This document shows, in pieces, positions 48,038-59,048 of a stretch of 64,000 bases of DNA (the stretch's first letter is position 1; each line of letters starts with the position of its first letter). The notes below the pieces were generated by a model that saw nothing but the letters and a program-made list of their open reading frames with translations, was not told the origin of the DNA and did not search any database. Position numbers and translations under genes: made by a program. The DNA is from Planctomonas psychrotolerans (lineage in GTDB: Bacteria > Actinomycetota > Actinomycetes > Actinomycetales > Microbacteriaceae), in contig NZ_SJEV01000001.1 of NCBI RefSeq assembly GCF_008642235.1, positions 1,878,400 to 1,942,399 of the forward strand, read 5' to 3'.

Positions 48038-49207
48038 GTGGACCTATTCGAATACCAGGCGAGAGATCTCTTCGAGTCGTACGGGGTGCCGGTCCTTCCC
48101 GGTGTCGTGGCGGACACCCCCGAGGAGGTGCGTGCCGCGGCGGAGAAGCTCGGCGGCACGGTGGTCGTAAAGGCCCAGGTCAAGACCGGAGGCCGCGGCA
48201 AGGCCGGCGGCGTCAAGGTCGTGAAGACGCCCGACGAGGCTTTCGAGGCCGGTACCGCCATCCTCGGTCTGGACATCAAGGGCCACACGGTGCACCGGGT
48301 CATGGTCGCCAGCGGCGCCAGGATCGCCCAGGAGTTCTACTTCTCCATCCTGCTCGACCGCGCCAACCGCTCCTACCTGTCGCTCTCCAGCGTCGAGGGC
48401 GGTGTGGAGATCGAGGAACTGGCCGTCACCCGGCCCGAGGCGCTCGCGCGCATCGAGATCGACCCCATCGCCGGCATCGACACCGCCAAGGCGGAGGAGA
48501 TCGCCCGGGCTGCTCGCTTCCCCGACGACCTGCTCCCGAAGATCGCCCCGGTGATCGAGCGCCTGTGGGCCGTCTACCGCGACGAGGATGCGACGCTCGT
48601 CGAGGTGAACCCGCTCGTGCTCACCGAGGACGGTGAGATCATCGCCCTCGACGGCAAGGTGACGCTCGACGAGAACGCCGGATTCCGGCACCCGAACCAC
48701 GAGGCGCTCGTCGAAGCGGGCGACGTGGACCCGCTCGAGGCGAAGGCCAAGGAGTCGGACCTCAACTACGTGAAGCTCGACGGTCAGGTGGGCATCATCG
48801 GCAACGGCGCCGGTCTCGTGATGTCGACGCTCGACGTGGTGTCCTACGCCGGGGAGAAGCACGGCGGCGTCCGCCCGGCGAACTTCCTCGACATCGGCGG
48901 CGGAGCGTCCGCCGAGGTCATGGCGGCCGGTCTCGACGTCATCCTCGGTGACGACCAGGTCAAGAGCGTCTTCGTGAACGTGTTCGGCGGGATCACGGCG
49001 TGCGACGCCGTGGCGAACGGAATCGTCGGCGCGCTCGAGAAGCTCGGCGACACCGCATCCAAGCCGCTCGTCGTGCGCCTCGACGGCAACAACGTCGAGG
49101 AGGGCCGCCGCATCCTCGCCGAGGCCGCGCACCCGCTCGTGACCGTGGTCGACACGATGGACGAGGCCGCCGACCGCGCGGCCGAGCTGGCACACGCCGC
49201 CAACTGA
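48038..49207 (+). CDS. sucC: Succinate-CoA ligase, beta subunit
   Basis: SucC is the nucleotide-binding subunit of succinyl-CoA synthetase in the TCA cycle. I chose GTG 48038 ([22 protein letters not shown]), preceded by GGGATGG, giving the standard 389 aa. ATP-grasp features are [30 protein letters not shown] (Mg ligands), and the CoA-ligase domain [13 protein letters not shown] with [16 protein letters not shown]. sucD follows after 31 nt. Confidence 0.96.
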   Translation: MDLFEYQARDLFESYGVPVLPGVVADTPEEVRAAAEKLGGTVVVKAQVKTGGRGKAGGVKVVKTPDEAFEAGTAILGLDIKGHTVHRVMVASGARIAQEFYFSILLDRANRSYLSLSSVEGGVEIEELAVTRPEALARIEIDPIAGIDTAKAEEIARAARFPDDLLPKIAPVIERLWAVYRDEDATLVEVNPLVLTEDGEIIALDGKVTLDENAGFRHPNHEALVEAGDVDPLEAKAKESDLNYVKLDGQVGIIGNGAGLVMSTLDVVSYAGEKHGGVRPANFLDIGGGASAEVMAAGLDVILGDDQVKSVFVNVFGGITACDAVANGIVGALEKLGDTASKPLVVRLDGNNVEEGRRILAEAAHPLVTVVDTMDEAADRAAELAHAAN

Positions 49208-49238
49208 CGCGCTCGAGAGAGAAAAGGAACTCCAAACC

Positions 49239-50126
49239 ATGTCGATTCTTCTCGACGAGAACTCCATCATCATCGTCCAGGGGCTCACCGGCTCCGAGGG
49301 CACCAAGCACGCCGGCCGCATGCTGAGCTCCGGCTCGCGCGTCGTCGGCGGCGTCAACCCGCGCAAGGCGGGCACCGAAGTGGAGATCGCCGGCACCTCG
49401 CTGCCGATCTTCGGCTCCGTCGCCGAGGCCATGGAGGCCACCGGCGCGAACGTGTCGGTCATCTTCGTGCCGCCGGCCTTCGCGAAGGGCGCCGTGGTCG
49501 AGGCCATCGACGCCGGCATCGAGCTCGCGGTCGTGATCACCGAGGGTATCCCGGTGAAGGACTCGGCCGAGTTCTGGGCGCACGCCAAGAGCACCGGCAA
49601 CCGCACCCGTCTCATCGGCCCGAACTGCCCCGGCGTCATCAGCCCCGGCAAGTCGAACGCCGGCATCATCCCGGCCACCATCACGGACGCCGGACCGATC
49701 GGCCTCGTCTCCAAGTCGGGCACCCTGACCTACCAGATGATGTTCGAGCTCCGCGACATCGGCATCTCCACCGCCATCGGCATCGGCGGCGACCCGATCA
49801 TCGGCACCACGCACATCGACGCCCTCGCCGCGTTCGAGGCCGACCCCGAGACCAAGGCGATCGTGATGATCGGCGAGATCGGCGGAGACGCCGAGGAGCG
49901 CGCCGCCGACTACATCAAGGCCCACGTCACGAAGCCCGTCGTCGCCTACGTCGCCGGCTTCACCGCGCCGGAGGGCAAGACCATGGGCCACGCGGGCGCC
50001 ATCGTCTCGGGAGGCAGCGGCACGGCCCAGGGCAAGAAGGAGGCCCTCGAGGCCGCCGGCGTCCGGGTGGGCAAGACGCCCACCGAGACCGCGAACCTGA
50101 TGCGAGAACTCGTCGCATCGCTGTAG
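49239..50126 (+). CDS. sucD: Succinate-CoA ligase, alpha subunit
   Basis: The 295-aa alpha subunit carries the CoA site and the phosphorylated histidine. Motifs: [15 protein letters not shown] at the N-terminus (CoA site), [52 protein letters not shown], and the active-site His in [21 protein letters not shown] 49239 has AAAGGAA upstream. A long stem-loop follows before the perM-like gene. Confidence 0.97.
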   Translation: MSILLDENSIIIVQGLTGSEGTKHAGRMLSSGSRVVGGVNPRKAGTEVEIAGTSLPIFGSVAEAMEATGANVSVIFVPPAFAKGAVVEAIDAGIELAVVITEGIPVKDSAEFWAHAKSTGNRTRLIGPNCPGVISPGKSNAGIIPATITDAGPIGLVSKSGTLTYQMMFELRDIGISTAIGIGGDPIIGTTHIDALAAFEADPETKAIVMIGEIGGDAEERAADYIKAHVTKPVVAYVAGFTAPEGKTMGHAGAIVSGGSGTAQGKKEALEAAGVRVGKTPTETANLMRELVASL

Positions 50127-50135
50127 AACCATCGC

Positions 50136-50198
50136 ACGCGAGGTGTCCGGAATCGCCCTTCGACCCCGGTCGGAGGCCCCGTTTCGGGCACCTCGCGT
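50136..50198 (+). terminator. Long stem-loop after sucD
   Basis: ACGCGAGGTG (50136-50145) pairs perfectly with CACCTCGCGT (50189-50198). After one mismatch the stem continues CCGGAA/TTTCGG. The loop holds a smaller hairpin, CGACC-CC-GGTCG (50161-50172). It fills the sucD-perM gap. It may be a terminator, an mRNA-stability element or an RNA regulatory structure. Confidence 0.55.
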
Positions 50199-50228
50199 CA
50201 TGTCGCCGACAGGGGAGGGGGTGAGAAC

Positions 50229-51545
50229 GTGAACCGTGCGACAACCGCGCTCTTCGCGGGACTCGAGTCGTTGCTCGTCGTCGCGATCGGCATCGGGATC
50301 CCGCTCGTGCCGCTCACCGTGCTGTGGGCGACACAGTACGACCTCCAGATCGACTGGGCGGTCTACTTCCGCGCCGCCGCGGACGTGTGGCTGCTCGGCC
50401 ACGGCGTGGATCTCTCGGTGGTGCTCGACCCGGCGCACGCCGCGGCCCTTGCGCTGCCGGGAGCGGACGCTGCCTTTTCCCTGACGATCGCCCCCCTCGG
50501 GTTCGCCCTGCTCACCCTGCTGCTCGGGATGCGGGCCGGACGGCGCGTGGGCGAGACGCGGCACCGCCTACTGGGCCTCGTCGTCGCGGTCGTCGTGTTC
50601 GCTCTCCTCGCGCTCGCCGTCTCGCTGCTCGCCCAGCATCCGAACGCCCGCCCGGCGATCGGGCAGGGCACCCTCCTCCCCGCGGGCATCTTCGGCGTCG
50701 GGGTGGCGACCGGGGCGCGACTCGCCAGCCGCCGTCGAACCGCGATCGCGAGCAGCCCCGCGCCGGGTGCTCGCGTCGCCGTGCCCGTCGAAGCGCCGGA
50801 CGGTGCGGGAGCCAGGCTGCGGCGCCTGACGGACACCGTCGTCCGCCCGGTGCGCGATGCCGTCTTCGATCGCCCCGCCGTCGAGCGTTCCGCCGCCGCA
50901 TCCGCCCTGGTCGGCGGAACCGCCGCCGCCCTCGCCGTCGTCGCGGCCGCCTCCGTCGTGGTCGCGGTCCTCCTCGCGACCGGGTACGCGAGCGTGATCA
51001 CGCTGTACCAGTCGCTGCAGGTGGGGGTGACGGGTGGCATCGCTCTCACCCTCGCGCAGCTCGCGCTTCTCCCGAACTTGGTGCTCTGGGCCGCGAGCTG
51101 GCTCGTCGGACCGGGATTCGCCATCGGAACCGGGTCATCGGTGTCCCCGCTCGGCACGGTCCTCGGGCCGCTTCCCGCGCTCCCCGTGCTGGGTCCGCTG
51201 CCGCAGGGGGAGCTGACCTACGGACTGCTCGGCCTGCTCGTGCCCGTGCTCGCCGGCTTCCTCGCCGCGCTCGCTCTCCAGCCTCGCGTGGCCCGACACC
51301 TCGCATCTCCCGGGCGTACCTGGCCGTGGTACGTCGGGGCCGGTCTCGGGATCGGACTGGTCGCGGCCGTGGTCCTGGCCGTGCTCACCGCGCTCTCCGG
51401 CGGGTCCGCGGGGCCGGGCCGGTTGGTCGACGTGGGACCCGCACCGTTCTTGGTGCTCCTGTTCGCCTTCCTCGAGATCGGCCTGGCCGCAACCGGCGGC
51501 ATGCTCGTCGGCGCCAGACGACGCTCCGATCCTGCCCCCCGATAG
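50229..51545 (+). CDS. PerM-like membrane protein (DUF6350)
   Basis: A 438-aa protein with about ten hydrophobic helices and a variable Arg-rich loop around residues 160-220. Its position between sucD and purN is that of Mycobacterium Rv0955 (PerM), a cell-division-associated membrane protein, and the pattern of helices fits the DUF6350 family. GTG 50229 is preceded by GGGGGTGA. The function is inferred from synteny; there are no catalytic motifs. Its TAG stop forms part of the purN -10. Confidence 0.8.
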   Translation: MNRATTALFAGLESLLVVAIGIGIPLVPLTVLWATQYDLQIDWAVYFRAAADVWLLGHGVDLSVVLDPAHAAALALPGADAAFSLTIAPLGFALLTLLLGMRAGRRVGETRHRLLGLVVAVVVFALLALAVSLLAQHPNARPAIGQGTLLPAGIFGVGVATGARLASRRRTAIASSPAPGARVAVPVEAPDGAGARLRRLTDTVVRPVRDAVFDRPAVERSAAASALVGGTAAALAVVAAASVVVAVLLATGYASVITLYQSLQVGVTGGIALTLAQLALLPNLVLWAASWLVGPGFAIGTGSSVSPLGTVLGPLPALPVLGPLPQGELTYGLLGLLVPVLAGFLAALALQPRVARHLASPGRTWPWYVGAGLGIGLVAAVVLAVLTALSGGSAGPGRLVDVGPAPFLVLLFAFLEIGLAATGGMLVGARRRSDPAPR

Positions 51546-51548
51546 GCT
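51543..51548 (+). promoter_or_regulatory. -10 box for purN formed by perM-like stop codon
   Basis: TAGGCT begins with the TAG stop of the upstream gene and ends 6 nt before GTG 51555. The 9-nt stop-to-start gap has no Shine-Dalgarno. The same geometry occurs at guaB3 (28168). Confidence 0.62.
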
Positions 51549-51554
51549 GGCGCA

Positions 51555-52166
51555 GTGCTGAAGCTCGTCGTTCTCATCTCGGGTGGGGGGTCCAACCTCC
51601 ACGCTCTGCTGAGGGCGGCCGAGGGAGCCGACTACCCGGCCCGCGTCGTCGCCATCGGCTCCGACCGCGACGCGGACGGACTCGCCTACGCCGAGCAGTT
51701 CGACATCCCCTCGTTCACCGTGCCGTTCACCTCCTACCCCGACCGGGAGAGCTGGGCGGAGGAACTGCTCGACCAGGTTCGCGTGTGGAAGCCCGACCTC
51801 GTGCTGCTGAGCGGATTCATGCGACTGCTGCCACCCGCCTTCGTCGACGCCCTGAGCCCGAACCTCGTGAACACCCATCCCGCCTATCTGCCCGAGTTCC
51901 CGGGCGCGCACGCGGTGCGCGACGCGATCGCCGCCGGCGCGGACCGGTCCGGCGCGTCGATCATCGTGGTGGACAACGGCGTCGACAGCGGGCCGATCCT
52001 CGCGCAGGAGCGCGTCGCCGTCCTGCCGGGCGACACCGAGGCGACACTCCACGAACGGATCAAGGTCGTCGAACGCGCGCTGCTGGTGAACACGGTGCGC
52101 CGCATCGCCGAGGGCGACCTCACCCTCTCGCCGACACCTCCCACCCCCGAAAGGCTCCGCTCATGA
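51555..52166 (+). CDS. purN: Phosphoribosylglycinamide formyltransferase
   Basis: PurN transfers a formyl group from 10-formyl-THF to GAR in purine synthesis. The 203-aa product has [16 protein letters not shown], the catalytic [16 protein letters not shown] (Asn-x-His), and [14 protein letters not shown] (catalytic Asp). It starts at GTG 51555. It overlaps purH by 4 nt (ATGA), so both late purine steps are translated together. Confidence 0.96.
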   Translation: MLKLVVLISGGGSNLHALLRAAEGADYPARVVAIGSDRDADGLAYAEQFDIPSFTVPFTSYPDRESWAEELLDQVRVWKPDLVLLSGFMRLLPPAFVDALSPNLVNTHPAYLPEFPGAHAVRDAIAAGADRSGASIIVVDNGVDSGPILAQERVAVLPGDTEATLHERIKVVERALLVNTVRRIAEGDLTLSPTPPTPERLRS

Positions 52167-53755
52167 CCAGTGCCGCACCGGATCCCTCCACCCTCCGCGA
52201 GCGCGACACCATTCCGATCACGCGCGCCCTCATCTCGGTGAGCGACAAGACCGGGCTGGAGGAACTGGCGGCCGCCCTCGTCGAGGCCGGAGTCGAGATC
52301 GTGTCGACCGGATCCACGGCGAAGACCATCGCCGCGGCCGGACATCCCGTCACCGAGGTCTCGGAGGTGACCGGATTCCCGGAGTCCCTCGACGGCCGCG
52401 TGAAGACGCTGCACCCCGCCGTGCACGCCGGTCTGCTCGCCGACCTCCGGCTCGAGTCGCACGAGCGCCAGCTCGGTGAGCTCGGGATTGAGCCGTTCAC
52501 CCTCGCGGTCGTGAACCTGTACCCGTTCGTGGAGACCGTCGCGTCGGGTGCGCCTGCGGCGGACATCGTCGAGCAGATCGACATCGGCGGACCCGCCCTG
52601 GTGCGCGCGGCGGCCAAGAACCACGCCAACGTCGCCGTCGTCGTCTCCCCGGCGAACTACCCCCTCATCCTCGACGCGCTGCGCTCGGGCGGCACGACGC
52701 TCGACCAGCGTCGCGGCCTCGCCGGGGTGGCGTTCGCCGCCACCGCGGCCTACGACTCCGCCGTCGCGGGGTGGTTCGAGGGCGCCGCCGCGACCGACGA
52801 CTTCGCCGACACCCTCAGCACGGAGGCCACCCTCGCGTCGGTGCTGCGCTACGGCGAGAACGCGCATCAGCGAGCCGCCCTGTACACGCGTCCGGCGGGC
52901 GCGGGTATCGCCCAGGCCACGAAGCTGCACGGCAAAGAGATGTCGTACAACAACTACGTCGACGCGGATGCCGCCGTCCGCGCGGCCTACGACTTCACCG
53001 AACCCGCCGTCGCCATCATCAAGCACGCGAACCCCTGCGGAATCGCGGTCGCGTCGCCGACGGCCGTCGACTCCATCGCATCGGCTCACCGTCGCGCCCA
53101 CGACTGCGACCCGGTGTCCGCGTTCGGCGGCGTCATCGCCGCGAACCGGCGGGTCACGCTCGGCATGGCGGAGACGGTGAAGGAGATCTTCACGGAGGTG
53201 CTCGTCGCGCCCGGCTTCGACGCCGATGCGCTGGAGGTGCTCAGCGCCAAGAAGAACCTGCGTCTGCTGCAGCTGCCGGAGGGCTACGCCCGCGAGGCGC
53301 GGGAGATCCGGCAGATCAGCGGTGGACTGCTCGTTCAGACAGCGGACTCCTTCGCCGAGTTCGACTCGAGCGGCTGGACCCTCGCCGCGGGTCCCGAGGC
53401 GGATGCCGCCACCCGCGCAGACCTCGAGTTCGCCTGGAAGGCGTGCCGTGCGGTCAAGTCGAACGGCATCCTGCTCGCCAATGCGGGCGCCTCGGTCGGC
53501 GTGGGCATGGGCCAGGTCAACCGTGTCGACTCCTGCCACCTCGCCGTGAGCCGTGCGGGGAACCGGGCGGCATCGTCGGTCGCCGCGTCCGACGCGTTCT
53601 TCCCGTTCGCCGACGGTCTCGAGGTGCTCCTCGCCGCGGGCGTGCGCGCGGTCGTGCAGCCCGGCGGTTCCGTGCGCGACGCCGAGGTGATCGCGGCGGC
53701 GGAGGCCGCCGGCGTGACGATGTACTTCACCGGCGAGCGCCACTTCTTCCACTGA
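52163..53755 (+). CDS. purH: Bifunctional AICAR transformylase/IMP cyclohydrolase
   Basis: PurH catalyses the last two steps to IMP, the substrate of GuaB in this window. The 530-aa product starts at ATG 52163 inside the purN stop. The N-terminal cyclohydrolase half has [15 protein letters not shown] and [17 protein letters not shown]; the transformylase half has [38 protein letters not shown] and the C-terminal [10 protein letters not shown] with [11 protein letters not shown]. All appear intact. Confidence 0.97.
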   Translation: MTSAAPDPSTLRERDTIPITRALISVSDKTGLEELAAALVEAGVEIVSTGSTAKTIAAAGHPVTEVSEVTGFPESLDGRVKTLHPAVHAGLLADLRLESHERQLGELGIEPFTLAVVNLYPFVETVASGAPAADIVEQIDIGGPALVRAAAKNHANVAVVVSPANYPLILDALRSGGTTLDQRRGLAGVAFAATAAYDSAVAGWFEGAAATDDFADTLSTEATLASVLRYGENAHQRAALYTRPAGAGIAQATKLHGKEMSYNNYVDADAAVRAAYDFTEPAVAIIKHANPCGIAVASPTAVDSIASAHRRAHDCDPVSAFGGVIAANRRVTLGMAETVKEIFTEVLVAPGFDADALEVLSAKKNLRLLQLPEGYAREAREIRQISGGLLVQTADSFAEFDSSGWTLAAGPEADAATRADLEFAWKACRAVKSNGILLANAGASVGVGMGQVNRVDSCHLAVSRAGNRAASSVAASDAFFPFADGLEVLLAAGVRAVVQPGGSVRDAEVIAAAEAAGVTMYFTGERHFFH

Positions 53756-53814
53756 CGCACCGGTCGGCCGTTCGCCGGCGCGGCCGCCCCGCGAATCCTC
53801 CGAGGTGCGCCCGG

Positions 53815-53820
53815 TAGGGT
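53815..53820 (+). promoter_or_regulatory. Candidate -10 for DDAH fusion gene
   Basis: TAGGGT lies 8 nt before GTG 53829, with no Shine-Dalgarno. Confidence 0.4.
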
Positions 53821-53828
53821 CGTATGCC

Positions 53829-55082
53829 GTGACCCATCCCGCCGCGAGATCCGCCCGACCGCTGAATCCGACCGCCGAACCCTCGTTCGGCCGTGCCATC
53901 GCCGCTGCGCTGATCGCCGCCCTGGGAGTGGCGCTCGTCGCCCACGCGGCGAACACCGTCGCGTTCTTCATCGGTGGCGGCAACACGGTGCAGGTGCTCG
54001 GCCAGGTGAGCCGGTTCTTCATGCTCTCGTCGGTCTTCGCCTTCGTGCTGCTGTTCGCGTTCGCCGCGCTCGGCGCATTCCGTCGCTGGCCGCGCGCCCT
54101 GGTCGCCGGATTCGTGTCATCGCTCGTGGGATCCCTGCTGGCCACCACCCTGTCGATCACCAGCACCGGTCAGCCGCTCAGCGGCGACGCCCTCGCGTTC
54201 GTCGGCGCGAGCATCGTCACGGTGAACCTCGTGTTCATCCTCGCCTACACCATCACCGCCGCAACCCTCGGTCGGAGACTCTGGCAGTATGCGCTCGGCT
54301 ACCGCGCGCCCGCGGACGTCCGATCCAAGACCGCGCTCGTGCGCGTGCCGGCGACGACCCTCGCTGACGGGCTCCGCACCCACATCGAGCACGCGGACGT
54401 GGACGGAACGCTGGCCGACGAGCAGTGGGAGCGATACGTCGCCGCTTTCGAGGAGAACGGCTGGAAGACCCGGGAGGTGCCGGCGGCCGCGGACCTGCCC
54501 GACTCGGTGTTCGTCGAGGACATCGTCGTGCTGTTTGGCAACACCGCGGTGCTCACCAGCCCGGGTGCCCTCTCCCGGCGCGGGGAGAAGGACGGCGTGG
54601 AGGAGGCCGTGCGCGAGCTCGGCTTCGAGGTCGAATCCATCGAGCTGCCGGGCACGCTCGACGGGGGAGACGTGCTCACGATCGGCGACAAGGTGTACGT
54701 GGGCCGGAGCGGTCGCACCAACGGGGAGGGCATCGCGCAGCTGCGGACCATCGTCGGTCCGCTCGGCTACCGGGTCATCCCCGTCCCCGTCACGAAGACG
54801 CTGCATCTCAAGTCGCAGGTGACCGCTCTGCCCGATGGCACCGTACTCGGCTTCCCGGCCTCGGTCGACGATCCCGCTCTGTTCGACCGCTTCTTCGCGG
54901 TGCCGGAACCCACCGGGGCCGCCGTCGTGGTGCTCGACCCCGGGACGCTGCTCATCTCGGCGTCCGCGCCCGAGACGGCCGCGCGACTCGCCGACCTGGG
55001 GTACCGCGTCGTTCAGGTCGACATCTCGGAGTTCGAGAAGCTCGAGGGCTGCGTCACCTGCCTCTCGGTGCGCATCCCCTGA
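53829..55082 (+). CDS. Membrane-anchored dimethylargininase-like protein
   Basis: A 417-aa fusion. Residues 1 to about 150 contain four hydrophobic helices (about 27-52, 64-85, 91-111, 122-148). Residues from about 165 on are a guanidino-modifying (DDAH/arginine deiminase fold) domain that hydrolyses methylated arginine or a similar guanidine to citrulline. Catalytic residues visible are Glu in VFVEDIVVLFGN, His in KTLHLKSQV and Cys411 in EGCVTCLSV, which aligns with the nucleophile of human DDAH1. The catalytic domain should face the cytoplasm if all four helices span the membrane. Start is GTG 53829. The membrane half resembles no named family that I recognise. Confidence 0.88.
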   Translation: MTHPAARSARPLNPTAEPSFGRAIAAALIAALGVALVAHAANTVAFFIGGGNTVQVLGQVSRFFMLSSVFAFVLLFAFAALGAFRRWPRALVAGFVSSLVGSLLATTLSITSTGQPLSGDALAFVGASIVTVNLVFILAYTITAATLGRRLWQYALGYRAPADVRSKTALVRVPATTLADGLRTHIEHADVDGTLADEQWERYVAAFEENGWKTREVPAAADLPDSVFVEDIVVLFGNTAVLTSPGALSRRGEKDGVEEAVRELGFEVESIELPGTLDGGDVLTIGDKVYVGRSGRTNGEGIAQLRTIVGPLGYRVIPVPVTKTLHLKSQVTALPDGTVLGFPASVDDPALFDRFFAVPEPTGAAVVVLDPGTLLISASAPETAARLADLGYRVVQVDISEFEKLEGCVTCLSVRIP

Positions 55083-55109
55083 CCCGGGCGGCGATTCCTG
55101 CTCGGGCTA

Positions 55110-55139
55110 TTGCATACATTTCATCGGTGTGGATATCCT
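55110..55139 (+). promoter_or_regulatory. Promoter of leader peptide and ABC exporter
   Basis: TTGCAT (55110-55115) and TATCCT (55134-55139) are 18 nt apart. The predicted start near 55146 leaves a leader of about 270 nt before the first ABC gene. Confidence 0.55.
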
Positions 55140-55223
55140 GTAAGGCTGCTTAGCGCGGGGTGTCGACAATCGATTGCCTCGGGTCGCGGCCACGGAATCT
55201 CATACGGGACTGAAGAGGATGTC

Positions 55224-55325
55224 ATGACGACACGCATCGCAACGGTATACGGCCACGCTCGCACCTCGGCCGCCGGGCGGCTCCCTCTCGCCCGCGCACG
55301 GGTGCTTCCGCTCCTTCCCCGTTAG
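55224..55325 (+). CDS. Putative 33-residue leader peptide
   Basis: A short frame with good initiation context (GAAGAGGA 4 nt before ATG) encodes 33 residues starting [15 protein letters not shown] and ending RVLPLLPR. It contains RAR (24-26), an Arg-X-Arg pattern like those causing macrolide-dependent ribosome stalling. It ends 2 nt before a GC hairpin and 91 nt before the first ABC exporter gene. No domain is present. I infer a regulatory leader peptide, as in Bacillus bmrB upstream of bmrCD; expression is not proven. Confidence 0.6.
   Translation: MTTRIATVYGHARTSAAGRLPLARARVLPLLPR
55274..55294 (+). promoter_or_regulatory. Hairpin within leader-peptide frame
   Basis: CGGGCG and CGCCCG pair around a 9-nt loop inside the leader ORF. 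A translating ribosome would open it, so it could take part in attenuation. Confidence 0.4.
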
Positions 55326-55327
55326 GC

Positions 55328-55345
55328 GACGCGGGACTCCGCGTC
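55328..55345 (+). terminator. Candidate attenuator hairpin after leader peptide
   Basis: GACGCGG and CCGCGTC form a 7-bp stem around GACT, starting 3 nt after the leader stop codon. No T-tract follows; CCCTCCC does. Confidence 0.45.
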
Positions 55346-55416
55346 CCTCCCGCACCCTCCGAGATACCGCCCGACACCGATGCCGGGCTCGCACCCACGT
55401 TACAAAGGAACTCGTT

Positions 55417-57243
55417 TTGTCTGTTTCCGACTCGACGACGGCCGAACCCCGTCGTCCAGGCACCATCGCCACCATCTGGCGCCTCTACCCCTACGCGAAA
55501 CCCGCGGTCCCGCGCATCCTGCTCGGGATGCTGGCCGCCCTCATCGGCGGCATCGTCGCCCTCCTCATCCCGCAGGTGCTCCGCGCCCTCGTGGACGGAC
55601 CGCTGAAGACCGGCAACGGTGACGAGGTCGTGCCCGCCGTGCTCCTCATCCTCGGTCTCGGTGTGCTCGAGGCGGGCATGATCGCGCTGCGGCGCTGGTT
55701 CGTGCTGCAGCCGGGTACGCACGTGGAGTCCCGGCTGCGCAACGCGTTCTACCGCCGGCTGCAGGCCCTGCCGGTCGCCTTCCACGACCGTTGGCAGAGC
55801 GGCCAGCTGCTCTCCCGGGTGGTCAGCGACCTCAACCTCATCCGCCGCTGGCTCTCGTTCGGTCTGGTGCTCTTCGTCGTCAACGTGGTGACCATCGGTG
55901 TGGGTTTCGCCTTCCTGATCAACATCAACTGGATCCTCGGCGTCGGGTTCTTCATCTGCTCGATCCCGATCTGGATCTACGGCTACGTGTTCGAGAAGAA
56001 GTACTCGATCGTCACCCGGCGCAGCCAGGACCAGGCCGGTGACCTCGCCACCGCCGTGGAGGAGTCGGTGCACGGCATCCGCGTGCTCAAGGCGTTCGGC
56101 CGCGGCAAGCACATGCTGAACAGCTTCTCCAGCCAGGCGGAGGACCTCCGCGGCACCGAGATCGAGAAGGCCCGCGCCATCGCCAGCATCTGGCTCTGGC
56201 TGCTGCTCGTGCCCGACGTGACCTTCGCGCTCGGCCTGCTCGCCGGCGTGCTGCTCACTGCCAACGGACAGATGAGCGTGGGTGACCTGATCGGTTTCTT
56301 CGCCACCGCCACGGTGCTCCGCTGGCCCATCGAGTCGGTCGGCTTCCTGCTCTCGATGACCTTCGACACCCGTACGGCGGTAGACCGTTACTTCGAGGTG
56401 ATGGACGAGACGAACACGATCACCGACCCCGAGTCGCCGCGGACGATCGCAGAACCGCAGGGCCGGCTCACGTTCACCGACGTGCACTACCGCTACCCGG
56501 ACGCGCCCGAGCGGTTCCCCGACCTGATCGACGGTGTCACCCTCACGCTCGAACCTGGCGAGACGATGGCGATCGTCGGCCTCACCGGATCGGGTAAGTC
56601 CACGCTCACCTCGCTCACCACCCGGCTCTACGACGTGACCGGCGGTTCCATCGCGCTCGACGGCGTCGACGTGCGCGACCTGTCGCTCGAGGAGCTGCGC
56701 AGGCACATGGCCATGGCGTTCGAGGACGCGACCCTGTTCTCGACGTCGGTGCGCGACAACGTGCTGCTCGGCCGCCCGGAGTTCGACGACGGCGGACCCG
56801 AGGCCGACGCGGCGCTCGCCGAGGCGCTCGAGATCGCCCAGGCCACGTTCGTCCACGACCTGCCCAACGGTGTGGACACCCTGGTCGGGGAGGAGGGGCT
56901 CAGCCTGTCGGGGGGCCAGCGCCAGCGCCTCGCGCTCGCGCGCGCCGTTGCCGCAGACCCCCGGGTGCTCGTGCTCGACGACCCGCTGTCGGCGCTCGAC
57001 GTCGACACGGAGGCGCTCGTCGAGGCGGCCCTCCGTCGCGTTCTCGCGGCGACGACCGCGCTCATCGTGGCGCACCGCCCGTCGACCGTCATGCTCGCCG
57101 ACCGCGTCGCGCTGCTCGAGAACGGCCGCATCACCGCGGTCGGCACCCACTCCGAGCTGCTCGCGTCGAGCGAGCACTACCGATTCGTCATCTCGAGTCT
57201 CGAGGACGACCAACCGAGCGTGTCAGAGGAGGTGAACGCATGA
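55417..57243 (+). CDS. Heterodimeric ABC exporter, subunit with degenerate catalytic site
   Basis: A 608-aa half-transporter: six helices (about 30-330) plus an ABC domain. Motifs are Walker [10 protein letters not shown] (near 388), signature LSGGQ (497-501) and Walker B LVLDDP, where the catalytic Glu is replaced by Asp522. That change, with the partner's non-canonical signature, is the hallmark of heterodimeric exporters such as BmrCD and TM287/288. Start is TTG 55417 with AAAGGAA upstream. It overlaps its partner by 4 nt. The substrate may be a drug or a lipid. Confidence 0.92.
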   Translation: MSVSDSTTAEPRRPGTIATIWRLYPYAKPAVPRILLGMLAALIGGIVALLIPQVLRALVDGPLKTGNGDEVVPAVLLILGLGVLEAGMIALRRWFVLQPGTHVESRLRNAFYRRLQALPVAFHDRWQSGQLLSRVVSDLNLIRRWLSFGLVLFVVNVVTIGVGFAFLININWILGVGFFICSIPIWIYGYVFEKKYSIVTRRSQDQAGDLATAVEESVHGIRVLKAFGRGKHMLNSFSSQAEDLRGTEIEKARAIASIWLWLLLVPDVTFALGLLAGVLLTANGQMSVGDLIGFFATATVLRWPIESVGFLLSMTFDTRTAVDRYFEVMDETNTITDPESPRTIAEPQGRLTFTDVHYRYPDAPERFPDLIDGVTLTLEPGETMAIVGLTGSGKSTLTSLTTRLYDVTGGSIALDGVDVRDLSLEELRRHMAMAFEDATLFSTSVRDNVLLGRPEFDDGGPEADAALAEALEIAQATFVHDLPNGVDTLVGEEGLSLSGGQRQRLALARAVAADPRVLVLDDPLSALDVDTEALVEAALRRVLAATTALIVAHRPSTVMLADRVALLENGRITAVGTHSELLASSEHYRFVISSLEDDQPSVSEEVNA

Positions 57244-59048
57244 GCGTGCACGGAGTGAGCGGTGAAGAGCGGGACGACTTCACCAAGAGCGAGAGCCGGG
57301 AGATCCGCAGGCGGTCCACCCGCCTGCTCCTGTCGACCCTGCAGCCGCTGCGGTCGAAGGTCATCGTCACGGCGATCACCATCCTGGTCGCCACCGGCGC
57401 TTCGGTGCTCGGACCGGCGCTCATCGCCATCGGCATCAACCAGGCACTGCCCGCCCTCGTCGAGCAGCAGAACTGGATGCCGCTCGGGCTCGTGATCGGC
57501 AGCTACCTCATCGTGGCCGTCGTGGGCGCGCTGCTCGTGGCGCAGTTCCAGATCATGTCCGCCCGCATCGCGCAGGCGATTCTCATCGATCTGCGCAAGC
57601 GCGTGTTCCTGCACACCCAGCGGCTCAGCCTCGACTTCCACGAGAGCTACACCTCCGGGCGGATCATCTCCCGCCAGACCAGTGACCTCGACTCGATCCG
57701 GGAGCTGCTCAGCGGCGGACTGGCGCAGCTCGTCCAGGGCGTGCTGTTCATGGGCTTCACGGCGATCGCGCTGTTCTCGTTCGACTGGGTGAGCGGCCTC
57801 ATCCTGCTCTGCGCGCTCGTGCCGCTCGGCTTCCTCACCCGGTGGTTCGCCGTCAACTCGCAGCGCATGTTCCGGCAGACCCGTGTGGCGTCGGCCCGGC
57901 TCATCGTGCAGTTCGTGGAGAGCATGACCGGCATCCGCGCGGTGAAGGCGTTCCGCAAGGAGAAGCGCAACGAGAAGCTGTTCGCCGACCTCGTGGAGGA
58001 CTACCGCGACACGAACGCCAAGGTCATCGGCCTCTTCGGTACGTTCGACCCCTCGCTCGTCTTCATCGGCAACGTGACGCTCGGCATGGTGCTTCTGGTC
58101 GGTGGCCTCCGCGTCGCCGACGGGGAGCTCCTCATCGGATCGCTCCTCGCCATCGTGCTCTACACGCGCCAGTTCTTCGGACCCGCGCAGGAGATCGCGA
58201 TGTTCTACAACAGCTACCAGTCGGCGTCCGCGGCGCTGGAGAAGATCTCGGGCGTGCTCGAGGAGAAGCCGGGCGTGCCCGATCCCACCGCTCCGATCGA
58301 CCTGTGGTCGGCGAAGGGTCATGTGCACTTCGACCGGGTCGAGTTCGCGTACAAGGCCGACCGGGTGGTGCTTCCGGAGTTCACGCTCGACATCCCGGCG
58401 GGTCAGACGATCGCGCTGGTCGGCTCGACGGGGGCGGGAAAGACCACCCTCGCGAAGCTGCTCTCCCGGTTCTACGACCCCACTGCGGGGTCCGTGCTGC
58501 TCGACGGCGTGGACCTGCGCCGGCTTCACCCGAAGGATCTCCGCCGCGCCATCGTCATGGTGACGCAGGAGGCGTACCTGTTCTCGGGATCGGTCGCGGA
58601 CAACATCGCCATCGGCAAGCCCGACGCCTCGCTCGACGAGATCATGGACGCGGCGCGTGCGGTGGGGGCGGACGACTTCATTCGCGGCCTGCCGAACGGG
58701 TACGACACCGACGTGAACAAGCGCGGCGGGCGGGTGTCGGCCGGCCAGCGCCAGCTGATCTCGTTCGCGCGCGCATTCCTCGCGAACCCGTCCGTGCTCA
58801 TCCTCGACGAGGCGACCTCCTCGCTCGACATCCCGAGCGAACGTCTCGTTCAGGAGGGTCTGCAGACGCTCCTCGCCGACCGGACCGCGATCATCATCGC
58901 CCACCGCCTCTCGACGGTGGCGATCGCCGATCGCGTGCTCGTCATGGAGCGCGGCGTCATCGTGGAGGACGGCACCCCCGAGCACCTGATCTCGGGAACG
59001 GGCCGCTTCGCACAGCTGCACGCGGCGTGGCGGGACTCCCTGGTCTAG
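57240..59048 (+). CDS. Heterodimeric ABC exporter, catalytic subunit
   Basis: The 602-aa partner half-transporter with six helices and an ABC domain. Walker A is GSTGAGKTT (near 398), Walker B LILDEA with the catalytic Glu524 present, and H-loop AHRLST. The signature is VSAGQ (499-503) instead of LSGGQ, so it completes the degenerate site of the upstream subunit, while its own Walker motifs pair with the normal LSGGQ. ATG 57240 lies inside the upstream stop. The pair forms one exporter of the multidrug type. Confidence 0.93.
   Translation: MSVHGVSGEERDDFTKSESREIRRRSTRLLLSTLQPLRSKVIVTAITILVATGASVLGPALIAIGINQALPALVEQQNWMPLGLVIGSYLIVAVVGALLVAQFQIMSARIAQAILIDLRKRVFLHTQRLSLDFHESYTSGRIISRQTSDLDSIRELLSGGLAQLVQGVLFMGFTAIALFSFDWVSGLILLCALVPLGFLTRWFAVNSQRMFRQTRVASARLIVQFVESMTGIRAVKAFRKEKRNEKLFADLVEDYRDTNAKVIGLFGTFDPSLVFIGNVTLGMVLLVGGLRVADGELLIGSLLAIVLYTRQFFGPAQEIAMFYNSYQSASAALEKISGVLEEKPGVPDPTAPIDLWSAKGHVHFDRVEFAYKADRVVLPEFTLDIPAGQTIALVGSTGAGKTTLAKLLSRFYDPTAGSVLLDGVDLRRLHPKDLRRAIVMVTQEAYLFSGSVADNIAIGKPDASLDEIMDAARAVGADDFIRGLPNGYDTDVNKRGGRVSAGQRQLISFARAFLANPSVLILDEATSSLDIPSERLVQEGLQTLLADRTAIIIAHRLSTVAIADRVLVMERGVIVEDGTPEHLISGTGRFAQLHAAWRDSLV

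Noticed and set aside
51884-54166. 760-codon minus-strand frame opposite purN/purH
   Set aside because: Shadow frame of purH with low-complexity composition.
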